NCBI RefSeq assembly: GCF_026262505.1
Contig: NC_067208.1
Coordinates: forward strand, 4,101,962 to 4,165,961
DNA: 64,000 nt
Direction: 5' to 3'
Source: Trichomonas vaginalis G3
Lineage: Eukaryota; Parabasalia; Trichomonadida; Trichomonadidae
Positions 26,699 to 35,566 of this stretch are shown piece by piece; position 1 is the first letter of the stretch; every line of letters starts with the position of its first letter. The notes below the pieces were generated by a model, which was not told where the DNA came from, did not search any database, and saw nothing but the letters and a program-made list of their open reading frames with translations. The position numbers and the translations under genes are program-made.

Positions 26699-29600
26699 TT
26701 CTTACTGGATAAATTTTTATGTTTTTTATCTTTTGACGATTTTTTCTTATCCTTATCTTTCTTCTTGTCCTTGTCCTTCTTTGATTTATCCTTCTTCTTG
26801 TCCTTGTCCTTCTTGGACTTCTCTGCTGCAGGTGGTGTTGGATTCTGTTTGACTTTAGCACTTGGGTCAGGACCTTGTCTTTGAGACTTAGATATAGATT
26901 GTTTAGGAGCTGCTGCTTGTTTAGTTGCTTCAGCTTGTTGTTTAGCTAATTCAGCAGCTTGTTTATCATTCTCTTCTATTTCCTTTGCACCAGTTGCGAC
27001 TTCATTCTTGAACTTTTGGAGATTCTCAGCAGCATCCATTACCTTATTCGCTCCTTTAAACAATCCATAAAATTTCTGCCATGGTGATACTGAAGGTATA
27101 TTTCCACCAATTGCTGGAGGAACTGATGCTTCAGGAGTTGGAGATGGTGTTTTGTCTGAATTGAGATGCTTTTCTGCTTCAAGAACTTGTGTAGTATTTT
27201 TCTCCAGGTATGCTTTTGCAACCTCCTTAACTTCTGGACGTTCATTATTTACATCCTGTCTTGGTGTTGATGTTTCAGTAGCGTTTTCCTGAGTTACATT
27301 AACAACAGGTTGCTCAACTGCTGAAACATTAGCTGCTTCAGTAATGTTATGAGTAGTTGAAACATTTCCTGATATACCTTCTCCTGTTGGAACTCTTGGA
27401 GCAATTGTTGTGATGTTCGCCATTGCAGGAGTTGGAGTAGGAGTGTCATCAATCTTTCTGTCAGCTTTCGTCGTTTGCGTTGTAGTATTTGTTGTTTCAT
27501 TACCATATTTTGATCTTAGTCTGGTAAGCTCTAACTTCATATGTTCTTCAGGATATGCATACTTATTATATTCACCCTTAATATTCTTTTTCCATTCATC
27601 GTATTTATCTTCTGCTGATTTCTTAATTGATGCTAGTCCGTTTACAGCCAATTCATCAGTACCGTTATCAGTAGTCTGGTTATATAAAAGATTAGCAGCT
27701 GATCTAATTGTGTAATCCGTAAGATTACCAAAACGCTCTATTGTACCTAATGTTGTGTTCTTCAGTTCCTTTCCAATTCCTTGTGCAGCATCTTTGACTA
27801 AATCAGCACCCCATGCACCAAATTGTCTCACAGGAGCCGCTATTGATGGTGAAGGAGATGGAGATGGCGATGGAGTTGGTGATGGTGAAGGAGATGGAGA
27901 TGGTGAAGGAGATGGAGTTGGCGATGGTGTTGCTGCTTTCGCCTTTCTATCAGCTTCTTCCTTAGCCTTTCTATCTGCTTCTTCTTTCGCCTTTCTATCT
28001 GCTTCTTCCTTAGCCTTACGAGCTTTTTCTTTCTTCTTAAGTTCCTCTAGTTCTTTACGTTCAGCTTCTTCTTTCGCCTTTCGTTCAGCTTCTTCCTTAG
28101 CCTTACGAGCTTTTTCTTTCTTCTTAAGCTCCTCTAGTTCTTTACGTTCAGCTTCTTCTTTCGCCTTTCGTTCAGCTTCTTCCTTAGCCTTACGAGCTTT
28201 TTCTTTCTTCTTAAGCTCCTCTAGTTCTTTACGTTCAGCTTCTTCTTTCGCCTTTCGTTCAGCTTCTTCCTTAGCCTTACGAGCTTTTTCTTCATAATAT
28301 TTTGTATACTTATCATCAGCCCAATTACCAAGTGATTTGGCACCTGTTAGTATTCCATTTGCGGTTGATGTTGCTGTTCTTCCGAGCCATCCCCCTACCG
28401 CTGAAGCACCATTGCCAATAGCACTACCAGCATTTAAAATTCCACGACCAATCCATATCCCTGGTTTTGCCTTTGTATTAAGAGTAAGAAATTCTTCCTT
28501 CCTATCTTCAGGTGTAGGATTTGTAACAGTTCTTACAGTATCAACAACAGTGTCAACACTGGTTCCAATAGCACTACCAACAGCTGTTGCACCAGTTAGA
28601 ATACCATGGGTAACTAAATCAGTAGCTCTTGAGACAACATTATCACTCGAGGCTTTCTCTGCTGGATAGTTTGATCCTTTGTAAGTTCCTGGACCACCTC
28701 TATTTGAAGCTTCTCCTTCAACTATTTTCTTCTCTTCTTGTGCTTGTTCTCTGGCAACACTCAATGCACGTTCTTGTCTTTGAATGTTGTCTTTCTTTAA
28801 CATGTAACCACCAAGTGTCTGTGGTGGTGTGTTTTTATCTAGTGCAGCATCAATTGCAGCCTTTTCTTTTCGCTTTTCTTCGTCTAACCAATTTTGAATA
28901 GATTCTGCATCAGTTGGTTCAGCTGGAGTTGGAGACGGTGTTGGAGCTTTAGTTGGTGTTGGAGACGGTGTCGGAGCTTTAGTCGGAGTTGGAGAGGAGT
29001 AGGTGCGGTGTGGGAGTTGGAGATGGAGTTGGAGGTACTGTTGGTTCTGGAGTTGGTTCAACAGTCGGTGAAGGTGTTGGCGCCTTTGTGATTCTTGGAG
29101 TTGGCTCTGGTGTTCTAATAGGGGAAGCAGTTGGTGTATTAGCTCTTTTAAGAACCTGTGATCTTTCCGCTTGATTTGAATCAGATACTGGGTTAGTTGT
29201 ACTAGGATGTGATACAGGAGTTATTTTTGGTGTAGGTGTTGGTTTATTTAATGTTATACCATGACTACTCGACATTGGTGGAGGACCTGCGTGAGCAGTT
29301 GGTGTCAGAGTTGGCGTTGGAGCTACTGTAGGAGTTGGCGTTGGAGCTACTGTTGGTTCAGGAGTGGGAGTTGGTGTTGGAGCTACTGTAGGAGTAGGTG
29401 TAGGAGTTGGTGTTGGAGTCGACATTTGTTTTAACCTCTCATTATACCAATTCTCCAAATAATAAGCCTCACCCATTAAGTTACTCTGTCTTTGTTTTAT
29501 AGAAAATTCACCTAACAGTAATTCATCATGAATCATTTTCTGCAGCTTTGTCGTGTTTTCTACTTCCTTTATTAGAACGCTCGATGTATTCGCCAATCCT

Positions 29601-30196
29601 CTATATTCCTTAATCATCTTATCTAGTTTGTTCATATTTGGTACTTCCTTTTTCTTCTCAGCGTTAATCTCATTAGATCGTTTCTCCAATTCTTCAACTA
29701 CTTTGTAAAGCTTATTTATCTTGACATGTGATTCCTTTACTTCTCCAGTCCTTGGATCCTTAGGTTCCTTGTATTTAGCTAATTTCGTCTCTATATATCT
29801 TCGTTTAGCGTCATATCCAGGATCACTGGTTCGTAAAGGATGCGAAGGTGGACGAAAATAAGGTATGTAGAAATCTGGATCATCATTAATAGAAGAACGT
29901 GCTTTAAAGTTACGAACCGCGTCTGTAAAAGGGTCTCTACCACGTGCTGTATATGTTGATGTAATCAAAAAGCCTTCTCTTCTCATTGGGAAATTAATAC
30001 GACCTTTTTGAACATATTCTTTCTCAAAGTATTGCCTAGCATTGTAATCAAAAGCAAGATCATTATATATATCGCGCAAAAAATCAAATGTATGCTGCTT
30101 GAACTTTTGATCGCTAATTATGGTACGAATTATCGGACGTTCATTCTCCCATTTCTTAACTCGTTCATCAATGAGTTTCCTCTCTTGTTCACTCAT
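26695..30196 (-). pseudogene. long repeat-rich structural protein region of Polinton A
   Basis: Read on the minus strand from 30196, a charged head (MSEQERKLIDERVKKW...) is followed by long Thr-Pro repeats. The second large part has Thr-Pro-Ser-Pro repeats, Gly/Ala hydrophobic segments (GILTGATAVGSAIGTSVDTV) and four near-identical copies of an ERKAKEEAERKELEELKKKE-type coil (about 27960-28290). A Ser-Pro tract and a Lys-Asp tail (KKDKDKKKDKSKKDKD) complete it. Composition and position suggest a large virion surface or internal structural protein. The region looks broken about once. The repeats create long frames on the opposite strand that I do not annotate. Confidence 0.6.
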
Positions 30197-30216
30197 TTAA
30201 ACCTCATAAAAATATA

Positions 30217-30624
30217 TTATCTGCGTATAGTGCCACTAATAGCATTAATCCATGGCATGTCTGATAGTACACGTACTGACTGAACTAATGGCTTATGATT
30301 GTTCCAAATAGCTCCTCCAATGTATGCGTTATACTTATTGTTGTCAATAGTTTGTTGAGGTTGAACTATAGGTGTTTCAACAGGCTTGTCTCTACTGAAG
30401 TCACCACCAAGAGCTTTATTGAATGCTTTAAGATTCTTCGTTAATGCATTATCTTCACCTAATGTAGTTTTTGCAATTCTTTCACCAAGACTACCGATAA
30501 CACCACCGACTTGACCAACTTGAGGGAAAAGTTTGTTAGCAATGTTAAATCCAGCACCTATTACAAGACCAGGATTTTTTTTCACCATACCCCATCCAGC
30601 TTTAACATAATCGCCAAAACCCAT
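30217..30624 (-). CDS. small glycine-rich amphipathic Polinton protein
   Basis: Identical copy of 1081-1488. It is a 135-residue Gly/Val/Ile-rich protein (LVIGAGFNIANKLFPQVGQV) with a Gln/Pro-rich tail, located between the packaging ATPase and the repeat-rich structural region on the same strand. Family B has small amphipathic proteins in the matching neighbourhood (53058-53294). A minor virion or membrane-active protein is the best guess. Confidence 0.6.
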   Translation of the reverse strand: MGFGDYVKAGWGMVKKNPGLVIGAGFNIANKLFPQVGQVGGVIGSLGERIAKTTLGEDNALTKNLKAFNKALGGDFSRDKPVETPIVQPQQTIDNNKYNAYIGGAIWNNHKPLVQSVRVLSDMPWINAISGTIRR

Positions 30625-30634
30625 TTATTTCTTC

Positions 30635-31534
30635 TTAAAATAATGTCATCTTTTGTTGCTTAACTTCTTTAAAGTCCGTCTTTCCTGCAACTATATGAAC
30701 TTCCATATATGAACGAGGTGTTGGTAGCTCTTTGTATTTGTTCCATAACTCTTCCCAATCTTCTGTTGCTCCTGACTGTTCAATCATTGACTGAAAGTCT
30801 CTCATAGAATAACCTTGAAAGATAACGAAGTCAGTGCATAGTCTCTTAATGTTTAAACATATATGTCTCCATGTTTGACACATGATGACAACAGTATAGT
30901 TATAATGTCTGACCTTAGTGATGAAGTTCGCTAATGGTGAACGTGGGTCATTCAATAAGTCATGACCACCATAATCGTCTAACACTAATAGAGAATTACT
31001 GGGATACTTTGTGAAAGGATATTTGTTCAACTTCTTTACAACATATATTGCAATCTTCTTATACTCAAACTTTCCATCAGGTTTCCTTAGTTGATGCTTT
31101 GTTAAGATGTGTTCCATCTCCTCTGAAATTTTTTCGAACTTACTTTGAACGAACTCAACAATAGCGTAATACTTTGCTTTCATCTTAACGTTCTTCATTA
31201 AATAAGGCATAAGTTCTTTATCATCCTTTTTCAGTACTGGTGCTTTAACTTGACTCATAAATGTCTTCGCTGTTTTATCCATTGTTCCTGATGTTGCTGA
31301 GATAACTATTGAGTCATAATATGGAGTATTAGTGAAGCGGTCTGTTATCATTATATGACGAATAACACCATATGTCTTACCTGAACCCATCTTACCGCAG
31401 TAGAAATAAACACCATTAGTACAAAATGGATAATCATCAGAAAATGGCATAATGAGTGCATTGTTTAGTTCTTTACTATTCTTACGTGCTCCATCATGAA
31501 GAATCTTATCTACTTGATTAATAACTTTCTCCAT
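30635..31534 (-). CDS. FtsK/HerA-type genome-packaging ATPase
   Basis: A 299-residue ATPase with Walker A GKMGSGKT (47-54) and Walker B LLVLDDYGG (~185). It is the element's DNA-packaging motor by family knowledge. It reads whole and matches the gene at 1499-2398. It is paired with the gene at 31553 over an 18-bp divergent interval. The small gene at 30624 follows after 10 bp. Confidence 0.92.
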   Translation of the reverse strand: MEKVINQVDKILHDGARKNSKELNNALIMPFSDDYPFCTNGVYFYCGKMGSGKTYGVIRHIMITDRFTNTPYYDSIVISATSGTMDKTAKTFMSQVKAPVLKKDDKELMPYLMKNVKMKAKYYAIVEFVQSKFEKISEEMEHILTKHQLRKPDGKFEYKKIAIYVVKKLNKYPFTKYPSNSLLVLDDYGGHDLLNDPRSPLANFITKVRHYNYTVVIMCQTWRHICLNIKRLCTDFVIFQGYSMRDFQSMIEQSGATEDWEELWNKYKELPTPRSYMEVHIVAGKTDFKEVKQQKMTLF

Positions 31535-31552
31535 CTTTTAGTTACATATAAA
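31535..31552. promoter_or_regulatory. 18-bp divergent promoter interval
   Basis: Same CTTTTAGTTACATATAAA sequence as 2399-2416, between ATPase and capsid-associated gene starts. Confidence 0.6.
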
Positions 31553-32623
31553 ATGTCTAAATATGATGGATTATACTATGAACATGTTATGAATGATGGC
31601 ACGATAAGTGGTAATACAGTCTCATATAAATTACCGAGAGACTTCATTGAATATCCTGCGTCAAAAGCTCTTGAGATAAGAAAGATAAGTCTTGAGCATC
31701 CAGACTTTGAGTTTCTTGCTATTCCATTAGAAATGACAGATTCATCAAAATCAGTGAAAAAAAGGTTTGACATGAGATATTACATAAAACCCAACATGAC
31801 TACACAGGAGTTGAATGAAGGTCTTATGGAAAAAATGACTGAGGCAAGTAGAGAATTTGTTGATTGTTACTATGATTCAAATGAAAATAAATTGAATGTA
31901 TTAAGAAAAGGTACATCACCAATCATAACATTACCTTCATACAGTAGTATAGAAAAAAATGCCTTGAATTATAAATATGACATGTCCCTAGGAGATGTGT
32001 TGGATTTCATCACTGCGTTATTAGAAACCACTGAAACAGACACAACATCAAGAAAACCAGAGCTTGTTTGGGAAGATGACCATGGTAGAACATTCACGCA
32101 AAAAGTAATTCCATCGAAAGCAAAATTTTTAGACTTATGGGAAAAAAAATATATCTCGCGAATGCATGTATATTATAGTTTTACCATAGCAGATTTCACT
32201 GACGAAAATGATAAAGATAAAAAAACATATAAGTACTTTGATGAGCTTTTCATAACTATAGCGAATATCAGGTTTATCCTTGAGCGAAAGGGCAAACCAA
32301 CATATAAATTTGTCGGTTATCAGATAAGAATAAATCCTCTCCTTGAGCCTTTAGTAACGTTGAGTAATATTGCTCATGATAACAAACAATTTATATGTAA
32401 TGTGAATGAACAGCTTGTGCCACCAAAATTTTACGATATCACTGGTTATAAAGATGCACTCGTGTTTGAGTTTTATAAGCGCTTTTCATTCAAAAGAGTT
32501 GAAGAATCAACTGATGGTCAAAAAAAGGAATATTATGTAAAAGAACCATATGAAATTCCTAAAGACTCTAATATAATGGTTGAACTTATATTAGAGTCTG
32601 GTACTCAATCTCAACATAAATAG
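31553..32623 (+). CDS. capsid-associated (penton/minor-capsid-like) protein
   Basis: A 356-residue protein that reads whole, almost identical to the copy at 2417-3487. Beta-strand-rich segments such as PTYKFVGYQIRINPLLEPLV and RMHVYYSFTIADFTD fit a capsid-type fold. The N-terminal LPRDFIEYPASKALEI pattern is shared with family B (48094-48572). The start is placed directly after the divergent promoter motif. The role is inferred from context. Confidence 0.55.
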   Translation: MSKYDGLYYEHVMNDGTISGNTVSYKLPRDFIEYPASKALEIRKISLEHPDFEFLAIPLEMTDSSKSVKKRFDMRYYIKPNMTTQELNEGLMEKMTEASREFVDCYYDSNENKLNVLRKGTSPIITLPSYSSIEKNALNYKYDMSLGDVLDFITALLETTETDTTSRKPELVWEDDHGRTFTQKVIPSKAKFLDLWEKKYISRMHVYYSFTIADFTDENDKDKKTYKYFDELFITIANIRFILERKGKPTYKFVGYQIRINPLLEPLVTLSNIAHDNKQFICNVNEQLVPPKFYDITGYKDALVFEFYKRFSFKRVEESTDGQKKEYYVKEPYEIPKDSNIMVELILESGTQSQHK

Positions 32624-32654
32624 TTTACGTGACAGAATTTTTTTGACACGTAAA
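32624..32654. repeat. inverted repeat just after a Polinton gene
   Basis: TTTACGTG...CACGTAAA stem around a T-rich loop, directly after the stop codon, as at 3488-3518. Possible 3'-end or termination element. Confidence 0.5.
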
Positions 32655-32719
32655 GTTTACATTTTAATGGAAGCGAACAACAAAGCTCCTGCTAAGATCT
32701 TGCCATCCAGAAGCCAGAG

Positions 32720-33151
32720 GTGACTGAAGAACAGTCCTCTGGCGACGAGGAAATATTGATGGGTGGCGAGAGTCCGAAGACCGAGATCAAGATCCCAGAT
32801 CTCGATCACAAGCAAACGGCAAAGAAAACGGGTCCACGAGCTACTCCTCGAGAGCTACGTTTAATCAAGACCAGCCACAAGTATTTGAAGCAGCTGGAGG
32901 AGTCAAACGTAGCTCTCGAGGAACTAAAGCTCAAGCTGGCTGAAAAAGTAGAGGAAGCGAAAGGTAAAGAGCTCTACATCAGCCAGCTTGAGTATAAAGT
33001 TGACTCTTATGCCAACGAGATCTGCGATCTTCGATCTCGTCTCAACCGTGTGGGACATGAGTCAGACAGCTGGCATGAAAGGTTCCTTAAGGCTGACACA
33101 TCCTACCATGAATTAAAGCGCGCCATAAGGAACTTAGCCACTGGCTTCTGA
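32720..33151 (+). CDS. coiled-coil Polinton protein, start uncertain
   Basis: About 143 residues are open from 32720, where the first codon is GTG rather than ATG, so the true start is unclear. An acidic N-terminus (EEQSSGDEEILMGGESPKTE) and basic patch lead to a long coiled coil (YLKQLEESNVALEELKLKLA to YKVDSYANEICDLRSRLNRV). This gene is not present in the partial copy at 1-3709. The surrounding DNA is very dense in GATC. Function unknown. Confidence 0.45.
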   Translation: MTEEQSSGDEEILMGGESPKTEIKIPDLDHKQTAKKTGPRATPRELRLIKTSHKYLKQLEESNVALEELKLKLAEKVEEAKGKELYISQLEYKVDSYANEICDLRSRLNRVGHESDSWHERFLKADTSYHELKRAIRNLATGF

Positions 33152-33404
33152 TCCCTCCTCTAAACCACGAATAAACACCTAATTTTACTACTATAACTCT
33201 TATTTTTACTCATATTACTCACATATATCCTCATATAACTTATAGTTCATTGTCACTCAGATCACGATCTTTGTGATCACGATCAACTTAGGAAAAGAGA
33301 AAAAGTATAAAAGTTAGTATAATTAATTGTTTAGTCTTAAGTAAGCTTATTGTTCATCAAGGAGTTGATGTAAGCGTTTCTTTGCCTCCGTGATCTGCTT
33401 CTTT
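33152..33404. other. GATC-rich spacer inside the right Polinton end
   Basis: No gene visible. It holds direct copies of GATCACGATC (33258-33285) in AT-rich DNA. The right TIR begins at 33405. Confidence 0.5.
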
Positions 33405-33710
33405 TATAAGCTTACAGTTAAGCCAACAGCAGAGTCTATTAAATATACTGAGAAACCAGTGTTATGCTTCTTACGTCACGTTTGCCTCTCCATACAGATT
33501 AAACCTGTGGGACCACCTATCGTACTTCTCGACGATTATGATTTATCAGCCCCTGCTAGTGAATAAAGGTTAGTTTACATATGAACGTTTATTTTTACAC
33601 ATATATGCGTACATATGCGCGCCCGTATGGTGTCAGTTTTCTGTCACTTTTTTCATTGTGTCGGTGCCTGTAGCTGTAGGCTACAGGCGACGCACAATGT
33701 ATACTGTACT
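33405..33710 (-). repeat. right terminal inverted repeat, family A
   Basis: 306 bp, the inverted copy of 9626-9931, ending ACTGTACT at 33710. Its inner 160 bp repeat the 3' end of the capsid gene. The tip hairpin lies at 33654-33699. The outer flank is ATCAAA. Confidence 0.92.
33654..33699. repeat. hairpin near the right Polinton tip
   Basis: Mirror of 9637-9682: CATTGTG, internal bulge, GCCTGTAGC, five-base loop, GCTACAGGC, bulge, CACAATG. Confidence 0.7.
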
Positions 33711-33792
33711 ATCAAAATAGCAAAAATCTATTTGATAGCTGTAAACAAACAATAATTTTTATTTCAAGCAAAATCACTTATTTTCATCTAAA
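33711..33792. other. 82 bp of host DNA between two Polintons
   Basis: A short AT-rich spacer that ends with TCTAAA (33787-33792), the left half of the target duplication of the next element. It has no gene. Confidence 0.7.
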
Positions 33793-33985
33793 AGTAGTAT
33801 ATGTGGAGGGTTGTGTGACTTTTTTTGTAAACGTAAGAATTCATACAATATTGAACGATTTTGTATCATTTTTTTTAACATATGAAGTAAAAAATGTATG
33901 ATTCTTACGGTTTTTATTCTTACGTTTTTGAATAAATTAAGATTTAAAAAATTTTCAAAATTGTAAGACATTTACACTCAGCCCA
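33793..33985 (+). repeat. left terminal inverted repeat, family B
   Basis: 193 bp, inverted at 53756-53949 with only about one length difference. It begins AGTAGTATATGTGG. The inner edge reads CACTCAGCCCA. Confidence 0.93.
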
Positions 33986-34061
33986 AACATAAACACATTA
34001 AAAAATTAACATTAATTTTAAAATAATTTATTTTATCTTTTATAAAAGAAGCTATATATAG

Positions 34062-34169
34062 ATGATGTCAGATATTCCGCGATTAATTAAACATTGTTTA
34101 AATCCTGAATGGAATCAATGGAGTCATAATCAAAGACCTCATAAACGAGTAAAAGATTCACTACCATAA
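34062..34169 (+). CDS. possible 35-residue Polinton peptide
   Basis: A short frame beginning MMSDIPRLIKHCLNPEWNQW, ending just before the next spacer. It is basic with two Trp. Only its position between the TIR and the first gene, and its unusual composition, support it. Confidence 0.25.
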   Translation: MMSDIPRLIKHCLNPEWNQWSHNQRPHKRVKDSLP

Positions 34170-34248
34170 TGAAATAAAAAATAAAAAAATAAACTTTAAA
34201 AATTCAATGTCTTACATTTTTGAATAATTTATTTTTAATTCGTATGAA

Positions 34249-34818
34249 ATGAGCGTCAAAACTAACGACGTTAAAAAATTAGGATTCACAAACGAGGAAA
34301 TAAAGGATATATTAGATGAGGGTTATGAAGTTAGTAAATATTATTTAAGAAATTGTCAAAAATTTGCCGAGTTATTAAATGATTTAGATTATGATGGAAA
34401 AATGAATAAAGATGATGTTATAAATTTCTTATATCCCACATCTGAAGAAGAAAAACCTAAAGAACCTGATGTTTTCCCTGAATATTATGAAGAATGGATT
34501 AAAGATGATGAATATGATGAAATTGAAAGACTGGAAAAAATAAGAGATGAAATAGATGAAAAAATTAAGGAATTAAGAGAAGTTGAAAAATATAATGAAA
34601 ATGAAGTAGAGGGTTTAATGAATATCCCAGCTTCAGAATCAGCAGTTCAGAAATCTCATGAAGAAAGATATAAAAATTATGTCTCAGAATCAACACAAAA
34701 TTTATTAGATGGCGAAATAGATGAAACACTTTCAGAAGAAGGTACTAAATTTATTCGTAAACATAAGTTACAATTTATTGATAATGAAAATACCCTGTAT
34801 CTACTTTCACCCCTTTGA
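34249..34818 (+). CDS. polymerase N-terminal-like Polinton protein, 189 residues
   Basis: Begins MSVKTNDVKKLGFTNEEIKD with an acidic coiled-coil part (EIERLEKIRDEIDEKIKELR). It then has VEGLMNIPASESAVQKSHEE, which matches NGIMNVPASNSPVALDHDQR in the N-terminal part of the family A polymerase (12198-15887). I infer that it corresponds to the N-terminal, possibly primer-protein, portion of that polymerase, either as a separate gene or as part of the broken polymerase region. It starts after TTCGTATGAA, like the gene at 40430 (TTCGTAAGAA). Confidence 0.55.
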   Translation: MSVKTNDVKKLGFTNEEIKDILDEGYEVSKYYLRNCQKFAELLNDLDYDGKMNKDDVINFLYPTSEEEKPKEPDVFPEYYEEWIKDDEYDEIERLEKIRDEIDEKIKELREVEKYNENEVEGLMNIPASESAVQKSHEERYKNYVSESTQNLLDGEIDETLSEEGTKFIRKHKLQFIDNENTLYLLSPL

Positions 34819-34848
34819 TTCTGAAAAATTCAAAAAAGCACTAAAAAC

Positions 34849-35350
34849 GTGACATATGCAACTAATACGATTAAGAAAGAAGATCATGATATTTACACAA
34901 ATTATTATTTAAATAAATGCACAGGTGTTGATAAAGTTTTTGATTTATTAGATAAAATATCAAAAGAAACCATTGGAACTATAAAATTTTGTGTGATTGT
35001 GGTTTCATTATTGAAGATACCAATAATGTTTCATATGAAAGAACAGCACCGAAGGAAGACGAAGTGAAAGGTCTATACCATTCGTTATTAAGAATATAAA
35101 AGATATGAAAACTTATAAACATTATATTTATTCATTTATTTCAGAAAAAATGGAAGCAACCCATAAAACATCTTCTCATCATTTTATAGCTATTCATACA
35201 TTCCTTTTCAAAGTTGTGAAATTAAATAAGACAGGAATTAGATTTAATGTATCAGGGTACGCATTCTTGAGTAAATTAAAATGTATTCGTCACGTCGCAG
35301 ATGATAAAAATTTATGTGTTCTTAATTCATTTTATGGCTTTAAAAAATAA
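34849..35350 (+). pseudogene. interrupted Polinton reading region, family unclear
   Basis: Short consecutive readable stretches (for example one with IKKEDHDIYTNYYLNKCTGV and one with GIRFNVSGYAFLSKLKCIRH) lie between the preceding gene and the polymerase motifs. They probably belong to the decayed polymerase N-terminal region. I cannot assign a function. Confidence 0.35.
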
Positions 35351-35381
35351 ACTTTTTTTTAATTTTTTTATTCTTACATAA

Positions 35382-35561
35382 ATGAACAAAAACGGAACAG
35401 CTAAAATGAATGATAATCAAATTAGAGCAGAAGGTAGAAGGTTATTTAAACGCTTCTATAACATTCCTGATGGTGTTAATCCTAAAACTCGTAGAAGTTA
35501 TTTAAATGAAGCAATAGATGCATATGAAGGTTTGACATTTCATCAGAAAGTGAGAGGTTAG
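35382..35561 (+). CDS. small basic Polinton protein, 59 residues
   Basis: A short gene beginning MNKNGTAKMNDNQIRAEGRR and ending YEGLTFHQKVRG. The ATG sits in the ATAAATG context used by many family B genes, with a TTTTTTTATT tract upstream, which supports it as real. It is basic and helical. It could instead be part of the polymerase region that begins just downstream. Confidence 0.4.
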   Translation: MNKNGTAKMNDNQIRAEGRRLFKRFYNIPDGVNPKTRRSYLNEAIDAYEGLTFHQKVRG

Positions 35562-35566
35562 CAAGA

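Larger units (their letters stand above)
9626..33710 (+). mobile_element. Maverick/Polinton family A, near-complete, ~24.1 kb
   Basis: The element is bounded by 306-bp inverted repeats that begin AGTACAGTATACATTG. It encodes the Polinton hallmark set: DNA polymerase B, integrase, FtsK/HerA ATPase, double-jelly-roll capsid and penton-like protein. It also carries a phage-like tail fibre, a Dam-like methyltransferase and about a dozen small unknown genes. Genes lie on both strands with tiny spacers. The 6 bp outside the two ends differ (AAAACC, ATCAAA), so no target duplication is visible. Several core genes read whole; roughly four gene regions look broken about once each. It is young, given near identity with the 1-3709 copy. 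Confidence 0.93.

Noticed and set aside
27755-28297. Plus-strand frame rich in Ser, Ala, Phe and Gly-Asp
   Set aside because: It is the complement of repeat-coding structural protein sequence on the minus strand and has no independent support.
33774-33971. 65-codon frame in the left TIR of family B (and 53770-53979 in the right)
   Set aside because: It exists because the TIR is duplicated; there is no codon or context support for a gene in the terminal repeat.
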